From: Spirochaetales bacterium
GTDB taxonomy: Bacteria; Spirochaetota; Spirochaetia; DSM-27196; SLST01
Assembly (NCBI GenBank): GCA_007130265.1
Contig: SLST01000017.1
Span: forward strand, 1-6,193
Direction of reading: 5' to 3'
DNA length: 6,193 bases
The notes beneath the pieces were generated by a model. It saw only the letters and a program-made list of their open reading frames with translations, was not told the origin of the DNA and did not search any database. Position 1 is the first letter of the stretch; every line of letters begins with the position of its first letter. Shown here piece by piece: positions 1-5,278 of this stretch. The position numbers and the translations under genes are program-made.

Positions 1-92
1 CCTACGTGTGGAACGCCAAAGGCGAGGAGATTTTGCGCAAGATCGAGTCGGCTCGAGAAGCATTGGCTCAGGCTCAGACCAAACAGGGATAA
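1..92 (+). CDS. Transposase C-terminal end, probably IS630 family (5'-truncated by the window)
   Basis: An open frame enters from the left edge (first whole codon at 3) and stops at TAA 90-92, giving 29 residues that begin YVWNAKGEEILRKIESAREA. The Y/F-V-W-x-A/T-x-x-x-x-I-L-x-K-I pattern followed by a short charged helix is what I recall of the extreme C-terminus of IS630/Tc1-mariner-type DDE transposases (for example PFVWTKTADEIL). Those enzymes cut and paste an element into TA dinucleotides. Support also comes from the position: the frame stops about 25 bases before a CTAG, the preferred IS630 target. The catalytic residues lie outside the window, so neither activity nor exact family can be seen. 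An unrelated protein tail remains possible. Confidence 0.5.
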   Translation, partial: YVWNAKGEEILRKIESAREALAQAQTKQG

Positions 93-120
93 TTCATGTT
101 ACTTGACGGACGGAACACTA
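1..120 (+). mobile_element. Right end of a putative IS630-family insertion sequence
   Basis: The element would comprise the transposase tail, a short untranslated stretch (93-117) and a terminal sequence ending at the TA (119-120) of a CTAG at 118-121. Read inward from the outside, the end would be TA-GTGTTCCGTCCGTCAAGT, with a tandem CCGTCCGT, which looks like a plausible terminal inverted repeat. IS630 elements are known to insert at CTAG and duplicate the TA. The matching left end is not in the window, so the inverted repeat cannot be confirmed. The exact boundary is inferred and could be off by a few bases. Confidence 0.4.
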
Positions 121-534
121 GTTCGCGCGCACCAGCAGAAGATTCGCGTTCTGGTTGGCCTCGATCTGGGTCACGATCGCGTTACGCTCGGTGACGACTA
201 CGCTGACGAGCAAGAGCACATCCGGCGTGAGATCACGGATTCGGTAGAAGGCGTTTCCGGAGGGAGTCTCGAACGCGAGAAACCCGTTCTCTTCGATGCG
301 CCATGAGATGAATCTGAGTGAGGGAGAGTCCGACGCGACGAAGCCGTCGGCATCCAGCTCGAGGGTCGCATCGATGAAGCTGCGGGTGTGAGCGCCGGTA
401 CGGAACTCGTTGAGGGAGAACGAGCCGATGGTATCCACTCGGTAGAGGTGCCAGGTTCCCGGAAGATCCGGCTCCTGAGAGAACGCGACCTTCGCCAGGA
501 GCAGACACACAACAATCACTACAGCCCGCTTCAT
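118..534 (-). CDS. Small predicted secreted protein, function unknown (138 aa)
   Basis: I do not recognise the family. The protein begins with a basic N-terminus (MKR), a hydrophobic stretch (about residues 4-18) and a likely signal peptidase I site after A17-F18-S19, with Q20 as the mature first residue; the start is therefore well placed. The only cysteine (C10) lies inside the signal and lacks a good lipobox, so a lipoprotein is unlikely. The mature part (about 119 residues) alternates hydrophobic and polar residues as in a beta-rich fold. It has GTWHLYRVD near the start, which loosely recalls lipocalin-like proteins, but this is only a resemblance. Codons are strongly G/C at third positions, supporting a real gene. 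It is transcribed divergently from rnr. The stop TAG lies exactly on the CTAG at the proposed insertion-sequence boundary, so the natural C-terminus may or may not be intact. Confidence 0.75.
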   Translation of the reverse strand: MKRAVVIVVCLLLAKVAFSQEPDLPGTWHLYRVDTIGSFSLNEFRTGAHTRSFIDATLELDADGFVASDSPSLRFISWRIEENGFLAFETPSGNAFYRIRDLTPDVLLLVSVVVTERNAIVTQIEANQNANLLLVRAN

Positions 535-642
535 AGAGCCTCCCTGCTACTCGTACTCTTAGTATGTCGAAATCCCGGCGTCTCGTCTTGAGCCATTTCC
601 TGACGCAGCGGCAAGCCACAAACCGTCGATGGCAGGCCGTCC
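535..642. other. Divergent intergenic region between the secreted-protein gene and rnr
   Basis: This 108-base gap must hold the promoters for both divergent genes unless rnr is read from further upstream. I found no convincing -35/-10 pair on either strand. The best minus-strand -10-like hexamer is CATACT in the 560-570 area, without a matching -35. A small imperfect inverted repeat, TACT-ctt-AGTA with flanking pairs (552-566), could be an operator half-site pair or chance. For rnr, GGCAGG (631-636), 6 bases before the ATG at 643, is a mediocre ribosome binding site. Confidence 0.4.
539..545 (-). promoter_or_regulatory. Ribosome binding site of the small secreted protein
   Basis: Reading the minus strand, AGGGAGG lies 4 bases before the ATG at 534-532. 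It is a good match to the anti-Shine-Dalgarno complement, with slightly short spacing, and it supports the chosen start together with the signal peptide that begins there. Confidence 0.6.
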
Positions 643-2616
643 ATGGACACACCGTGGTCAAAGGTCTACTGTGAGAAGATGAAAGGCCGATTGACACTTA
701 CGGCGCGTGGATTCGGGTTTGTGGGCGCCTCAGACGGCAGGAGCGTGCTCGTACCGTTCGACCACCTCGACCATGCGCTCTCAGGCGATGAAGTGGAAGT
801 CGAGATCTTCCCGGACTCCGCGCCGGACAAGCCCGCCGGACGGATCGTGAAGGTGATCCAGCGAAACGATGACCCGATTGTCGGGCGGGTCCGCAGTCAC
901 GGTGCCGAGGTTCGGCTCTACCCGCAGGCGAACCGATCGCCAAAGGCGCTCGTACTGCCGGATTCCGCGTTCGAGGACGGAGACGTCGTGAGCGCAGCGT
1001 TCGTCGACTGGCCGGCCGGTGCCGAGCACCCGATCGGCCGTCCGCTTGAGCTTGTTTCGCGGCGTGGCGACAGCGAACTCGAGCTGCGGCTCATCGCGCT
1101 CTCGCGGAACATCCCGCTGGACTTCCCGAAACCGGTCGACAAGCACGCGCAGAAGCTACGCATGCCGAAGATCGGTGACGCGATCGACGGCCGTCGCGAT
1201 CTGCGAGACACGGTCTGCTTCACGATCGACCCGGACACGGCCAAAGATTTCGACGATGCGATGTCCATTCGTCAGCTTGAGAACGGACTCTTCGAGCTGG
1301 GTGTGCACATCGCGGATGTGAGCTCGTTCGTCGAACCCGATGACCCGATCGACAAAGAGGCGTGGCAGCGCGGCACGTCGGTCTATCTCGTCGACACGGT
1401 GCTACCAATGCTACCGGAGGCGCTGTCGAACGGGCTGTGCAGCCTCGTGCCGGGAGAGCCGCGTCTGACGATGAGCGTGATCGCCGTACTCGACGGTCGC
1501 GGCACGGTACACGACGTAGATATGTGCGAGTCGGTCATCAAGAGCCGACGTCGGTTTACCTACGAGGAGGCCGAGGCGATCATCCACGGTGGCGACGACG
1601 CCCTCGCCGGGCATATCCATCTGCTGCACCTGGTCACGCAGACCCTGCGGCGCCGGCGAGAGGAAGCTGGGAGTGTCGACCTCGATCTTCCGACCCCGCA
1701 GATCAAACTCGACGACGACGGGGTTCCCATCTCCGTGCGTCCGAGCGAGCGACTCGACGCAAACCGCATGGTCGAGGAATGCATGCTGCTCGCGAACCGG
1801 CTGGTAGCCGAGCACCTGGAAGGCCAGAAAGCCGTCCCCGGCGTGTATCGCGTGCATGACGAGCCGCGCGAGAGCGACATCGAGTCGCTCGTCAGGACGC
1901 TCCAGGAACTCGGTGTTCCCTACAAGGCCGGAGGCAAGGCGGAGGCCAAGGACTACCGGCAGATCCTTTCGTTCATACAGAACTTCGAGTTTCGCGATCT
2001 CATTGAAAGCGTCGCGATGAAGGCGCTGAAGAAGGCTGTCTACTCGACCGAGAACCGGGGGCATTTTGGTCTCGCAATGTCCGCGTACACCCACTTCACC
2101 TCGCCCATCCGCCGGTATCCCGACCTGGTGGTCCACCGACTGCTGAAGCGTACGCTGACCCGCGCCGGACGAAGCGGCGGAGGGACGGGAGGGCGGGAAC
2201 GGCGGCGGGGAAGGGCACGCGGCGGGGGCGCAGGGCTCGACCGGTTCCTCGAGAAGACGTGCACGCACGCGAGTGAGCGCGAGCGGCTAGCTGCCGACGC
2301 TGAGCGCGAGTATAGCCGACTCAAGGCTCTCGAGTTCCTCACGACGAAGATAGGCAGGGAATACGACGGCGTCGTGTCGGGGGTTGCGTCGATTGGGCTC
2401 TTCGTGGAGATCGAACGCTACCTGATCGAAGGGCTCGTACATATCTCGAAGCTTGGGAGGGAACGGTTTGAGCTCGACCGCAGCGCTTACCGGCTTGTCG
2501 GATCGAAGAGTGGAACCGTCTTCCGGCTCGGCGATCGCGTGCGTGTGAAGGTGCAGTCCGTGGATACCAGGGAGCGTACCGCGGATTTCGCCCTGGTAAG
2601 CGCCCGCGCGAGATGA
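643..2616 (+). CDS. rnr: Ribonuclease R (RNase II/R family 3'-5' exoribonuclease)
   Basis: RNase R degrades RNA processively from the 3' end, releasing nucleoside monophosphates, and can go through structured RNA; it acts in the cytoplasm in mRNA turnover and rRNA/tRNA quality control. Domains in order: cold-shock/OB domain 1 (about residues 14-56), OB domain 2 (about 76-126), RNB catalytic domain (about 185-535) and S1 domain (about 573-651). The metal-binding aspartates are present in DPDTAKDFDD as D196, D202, D204 and D205, matching the conserved four of RNase II/R. The SPIRRYPD motif (487-494) supplies the catalytic-site arginine. At 657 residues it is shorter than E. coli RNase R (813): it lacks the N-terminal helix-turn-helix region and the basic C-terminal tail. 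An Arg/Gly-rich insertion lies at 507-531. ATG 643 has a weak GGCAGG upstream; ATG 679 (M13), just before the first OB strand, is an alternative. An upstream in-frame TGA at 601 bounds the gene. RNase II proper is a less likely label. Confidence 0.95.
   Translation: MDTPWSKVYCEKMKGRLTLTARGFGFVGASDGRSVLVPFDHLDHALSGDEVEVEIFPDSAPDKPAGRIVKVIQRNDDPIVGRVRSHGAEVRLYPQANRSPKALVLPDSAFEDGDVVSAAFVDWPAGAEHPIGRPLELVSRRGDSELELRLIALSRNIPLDFPKPVDKHAQKLRMPKIGDAIDGRRDLRDTVCFTIDPDTAKDFDDAMSIRQLENGLFELGVHIADVSSFVEPDDPIDKEAWQRGTSVYLVDTVLPMLPEALSNGLCSLVPGEPRLTMSVIAVLDGRGTVHDVDMCESVIKSRRRFTYEEAEAIIHGGDDALAGHIHLLHLVTQTLRRRREEAGSVDLDLPTPQIKLDDDGVPISVRPSERLDANRMVEECMLLANRLVAEHLEGQKAVPGVYRVHDEPRESDIESLVRTLQELGVPYKAGGKAEAKDYRQILSFIQNFEFRDLIESVAMKALKKAVYSTENRGHFGLAMSAYTHFTSPIRRYPDLVVHRLLKRTLTRAGRSGGGTGGRERRRGRARGGGAGLDRFLEKTCTHASERERLAADAEREYSRLKALEFLTTKIGREYDGVVSGVASIGLFVEIERYLIEGLVHISKLGRERFELDRSAYRLVGSKSGTVFRLGDRVRVKVQSVDTRERTADFALVSARAR
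2182..2235 (+). other. G-quadruplex-forming tract inside rnr
   Basis: Bases 2182-2197 read GGGACGGGAGGGCGGG: four runs of three G with loops of 2, 1 and 1 bases, a textbook G-quadruplex motif with very short loops. Further G runs follow at 2207-2210, 2213-2215, 2224-2228 and 2233-2235 and could form a second, longer-looped quadruplex. The G-rich strand is the coding strand, so the same motif occurs in the rnr mRNA. It coincides with the codons for the Arg/Gly-rich insertion of the protein. Folding in the cell is not shown by sequence alone. Confidence 0.65.
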
Positions 2617-2644
2617 GAAGACCGGAACCGCGGCGACCATGCGC

Positions 2645-4279
2645 TCAGGTAGCGTCCCTGATCCGGTTGGGAATCGAGTCCGCATCGATTCGATACCGTC
2701 GTGCGACATCGTCGGCAAAGCTCGAACCGGATGGGGGGCCGGGCTTGATCTCATAGGTCCGGGTCGCCCGTCCGTTGTGAACCTGGACGCCGGCGTTGAG
2801 AGTCCCCACCCTGCTTCGTGAGGTCGGGTCTGCGTTGATCCGGTCGGCGCCGCGGGCGAGCTCGTGAAGATGCGTCGTGAGTACGCCGCGGACGCCGGCC
2901 ATGCTCAGGCCGGACAGGACCGATTCCGCGATTCGCTCGGCCTCGCGCGGCGCAGTGCTCGCCAGAGGTTCGTTCATCAGCACGAGGCTGCGGGGCGTCA
3001 CCCGGTCGAACAGCTCGGAGATCCGACGCGCTTCATCCTCAAACCGCCCGAGCTCATCGTCAAACTCTTCCTCAGCGGGAAAATGGGTGTACATCGCATC
3101 AACCGGCGCCACCTCACCGCGCTCTGCGGGAACCGGCAGGCCTGCCTGCGCAAATACCGTGGCTATCCCGATCGCCTGCGTGTAGGTGGTCTTGCCTCCC
3201 CCATTTGGCCCGGTCAGGACGAACAGTCTCGCCGCGTCGTCGAGCGCGACGTCGTTACCCACCATGCGCCCCGCCCCCGAACGGGTAAGCCAGTGTGAGG
3301 CGAGCCGCACATTGTACAGCCCGGTGTAGCGCGTGATGCGCGTCTGCGGTTCGAGTACCGTGGGGAAGCTGACGGGGTAGCCCGCATGGGCGAGCGTACG
3401 CAGGTACCGGACCGCACCGAGAAATGCGGCGACCTCCGGAAAGAGCCGGCGGAAGATGTCGGTGTTCACGCCGACGTAGTCGCGGAGTTTCCGCACGAGC
3501 GGTCGCAGCATCGACTTCAGGACCGAGTCGAGCTCCTCGAACAGCGGGGCGAGCGGCAGGCGCTCGGCGGCCTCACCGAGCGGTATATCGGGACCCGGCG
3601 TCTTCGCCAGCGACGTACGAGTCACGTACGGATCCCCTATCGCCTTGCCGAAGAAGCCCCCCAGGAAGTGGCTCTGCCGGAAGCGTTTGTCGTTTATCGC
3701 AAGCAGCGCGGCCTGGACGGGACGAAGCCTGTCGTCCAGGTTCACGCCGATCGTGACGCTCTGATGGAGCTTGATACCGGATCGTAGTCGAGGAAGCTCG
3801 CTCCGCAGCTCTTCGAAGGCAGGCTCCTCCCGACGAAGCCGGAGCTCCGCGAGTAACCGCTCGAGTCCCGCCGAGCGACGCGCGAGGCGCTCGAGCATAT
3901 CGATCATGCGACACACGAGCCCGACGTAGAGCTCGAGCTCCCCGAGCCGCCACACCGCCTCGAGAAGCGGGCGCTCCGTCTCGCGACCACTATGGGAGAA
4001 GACCGTGAGCTCCTGCATCGTCCGCACCAGAGCCTCCATCTCGTCACAGAGGTGCGCGTCTTCCCAGAGACAGCGGACCGTCTCCTGACGGTAGCGGATT
4101 TCCTCCGGGCTCTGCGGCAGCTCGCAGAGCAGGCGCAGCATCGCGGATTCGCTGATGCCGTGATGAGACATTCCACGCGCGAGTGCGGAGAGCTCGAGAT
4201 CGTGAACGGTCTCCGGACTCAGGCGGTTGCGCTCGGCCCTCTCGCCGCCTTCAGGTACGAGGAGCGACAGCGATGCCAT
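2645..4279 (-). CDS. MutS-related ATPase (domain III plus ATPase domain V, no mismatch-recognition domain)
   Basis: This 544-residue protein carries the MutS core/lever region (about residues 30-300; the SPEEIRYRQETV stretch is typical of the start of domain III). The C-terminal MutS ATPase domain (about 335-535) follows. Walker A is GPNGGGKTT (357-365, K363) instead of the usual GPNMGGKST. Walker B reads LVLMNEP with N436 where MutS normally has Asp; the catalytic-type E437 is kept. The switch region TTHLHELA (H470, H472) and the C-terminal GPPSGSSFADDVA match MutS. The ABC-signature serine position appears to be Gly (LGRFEDE). The N-terminal mismatch-binding domain (Phe-x-Glu) of MutS1 and the Smr nuclease domain of MutS2 are absent, so classical mismatch repair is unlikely. 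The true substrate is unknown. The ATG lies 3 bases after the trxB stop; a GAGGG sits 13 bases upstream, rather far, so translation probably depends on coupling to trxB. It is the last gene of the ftsH-trxB set. Confidence 0.85.
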   Translation of the reverse strand: MASLSLLVPEGGERAERNRLSPETVHDLELSALARGMSHHGISESAMLRLLCELPQSPEEIRYRQETVRCLWEDAHLCDEMEALVRTMQELTVFSHSGRETERPLLEAVWRLGELELYVGLVCRMIDMLERLARRSAGLERLLAELRLRREEPAFEELRSELPRLRSGIKLHQSVTIGVNLDDRLRPVQAALLAINDKRFRQSHFLGGFFGKAIGDPYVTRTSLAKTPGPDIPLGEAAERLPLAPLFEELDSVLKSMLRPLVRKLRDYVGVNTDIFRRLFPEVAAFLGAVRYLRTLAHAGYPVSFPTVLEPQTRITRYTGLYNVRLASHWLTRSGAGRMVGNDVALDDAARLFVLTGPNGGGKTTYTQAIGIATVFAQAGLPVPAERGEVAPVDAMYTHFPAEEEFDDELGRFEDEARRISELFDRVTPRSLVLMNEPLASTAPREAERIAESVLSGLSMAGVRGVLTTHLHELARGADRINADPTSRSRVGTLNAGVQVHNGRATRTYEIKPGPPSGSSFADDVARRYRIDADSIPNRIRDAT

Positions 4280-4282
4280 GCG

Positions 4283-5278
4283 CTACGTTTTGCCCTCTAT
4301 CTGGGAAACCGTATCCCGCTGAACCGATTTCAGGTCAACGAGGTAGTGCTCCGCCTCGAGCGCTGCCATACAGCCTGAACCCGCCGCGGTCACCGCCTGG
4401 CGAAAGACCTTGTCTTTGACATCGCCGCAGGCGAACACCCCTGCTACGCTCGTTCGGGTGGAATCGGACTCCGTGATCACGTAGCCGGTTTCATCGGTCG
4501 GAAGTTGTGATTCGAGGAACTCGGTATTGGGCTGATGTCCGATCGCGTAGAAGAGCCCGCTCGCCTCGAGCACCTGTTCGTCGCCGGTCCTGTTGTTCCG
4601 CACCCGCACGCCGGTGAGCGCCGCCTCTCCGACGGCCTCTTCGGCCTCGGTGTTCCAGAGAATCGTGATCTTCGGGTCGTTGAGCACCCGGTGCTGCATC
4701 GCCTTCGAGGCGCGCAGGACATCGCGCCGCACGAGCAAGGTGACCGTCGACCCGTACTTGCTGAGGTAGCTCGCCTCCTCGCAGGCGGAGTCACCGCCCC
4801 CAATCACGATGAGCGGCTTGTTCCGGAAGATCGGCAGGGCACCGTCGCACACTGCGCATGCGGAGATGCCCTTCTGCCAGTAGCTCTCTTCACCGGGGAG
4901 CGCGAGCCGTTTCGCCGTCGCTCCGGTAGCGATGATCAGCGATTCGGACGAGTACTCGCCGGTCGCGGTGTACACCACAAACGGCCGAACGGACAGATCA
5001 ACGCGCTCGACGGTCTCGGTCTTGATGCGGGCGCCGCACGCGAGCGACTGCGCCCGCATGCGATCCATCAGCTCCGGACCCGAGATGCCGTCGGGAAAGC
5101 CCGGGTAGTTCTCGACCTCGGTGGTGGTGGTGAGCTGCCCTCCGGCCGCGACGCCGCCGGCCATGAATCCTTCAAAAAGCAACGGTCTGAGCTCTGCTCT
5201 GCCGGTGTAGACCGCGGCGGTGTGTGCCGCCGGGCCCGACCCGACGATGATGACGTTCTCGACGCTCTGATCACTCAT
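4283..5278 (-). CDS. trxB: Thioredoxin reductase (NADPH, FAD), NTR-like type
   Basis: The enzyme transfers electrons from NADPH through FAD and a redox disulfide to thioredoxin in the cytoplasm, sustaining ribonucleotide reduction and protein thiol repair. The 331 residues show the FAD-binding GSGPAA (13-18), the redox pair CAVC (C141, C144) followed by D145, the NADPH-binding GGGDSA (160-165) with VRRDVLR (183-189) for the 2'-phosphate, and the FAD-binding GDV (285-287). Length and order are normal for low-molecular-weight TrxB. The sequence is closer in my memory to plant and fungal NTR (GPAAHTAA, LLFEG, CAVCDG, CMAALEAEHYL) than to E. coli TrxB (CATC), including the longer loop FMAGGVAAGGQL. 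The start ATG overlaps the end of ftsH by 8 bases (ATGAGTGA), and the stop is 3 bases from the MutS-related gene, so it lies inside an operon. Confidence 0.96.
   Translation of the reverse strand: MSDQSVENVIIVGSGPAAHTAAVYTGRAELRPLLFEGFMAGGVAAGGQLTTTTEVENYPGFPDGISGPELMDRMRAQSLACGARIKTETVERVDLSVRPFVVYTATGEYSSESLIIATGATAKRLALPGEESYWQKGISACAVCDGALPIFRNKPLIVIGGGDSACEEASYLSKYGSTVTLLVRRDVLRASKAMQHRVLNDPKITILWNTEAEEAVGEAALTGVRVRNNRTGDEQVLEASGLFYAIGHQPNTEFLESQLPTDETGYVITESDSTRTSVAGVFACGDVKDKVFRQAVTAAGSGCMAALEAEHYLVDLKSVQRDTVSQIEGKT

Noticed and set aside
103..306. A 67-residue open frame on the plus strand opposite the secreted-protein gene
   Set aside because: It lies wholly antisense to the better-supported gene with a signal peptide and ribosome binding site, and its residue composition is typical of a shadow frame.
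552..566. Short inverted repeat TACT-ctt-AGTA between the divergent genes as an operator
   Set aside because: Four perfect pairs plus two weak flanking ones are expected by chance; mentioned only in the intergenic entry.
1411..2268. A 285-residue open frame antisense to rnr
   Set aside because: Long antisense frames are common in GC-rich genes; it has no recognisable motif, and the sense strand codes for a complete RNase R.
2645..2661. TCAGG/CCTGA inverted repeat at the 3' end of the MutS-related gene as a terminator
   Set aside because: The stem has only 5 pairs with a 7-base loop and no T run follows on either strand; it is also inside the coding sequence.
2972..2974. Reading the Asn Walker B as proof of a pseudogene or inactive ATPase
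   Set aside because: The frame is intact, the catalytic-type Glu, Walker A Lys and switch His are kept, and I recall similar variants in related proteins, so it is more likely a subfamily trait.
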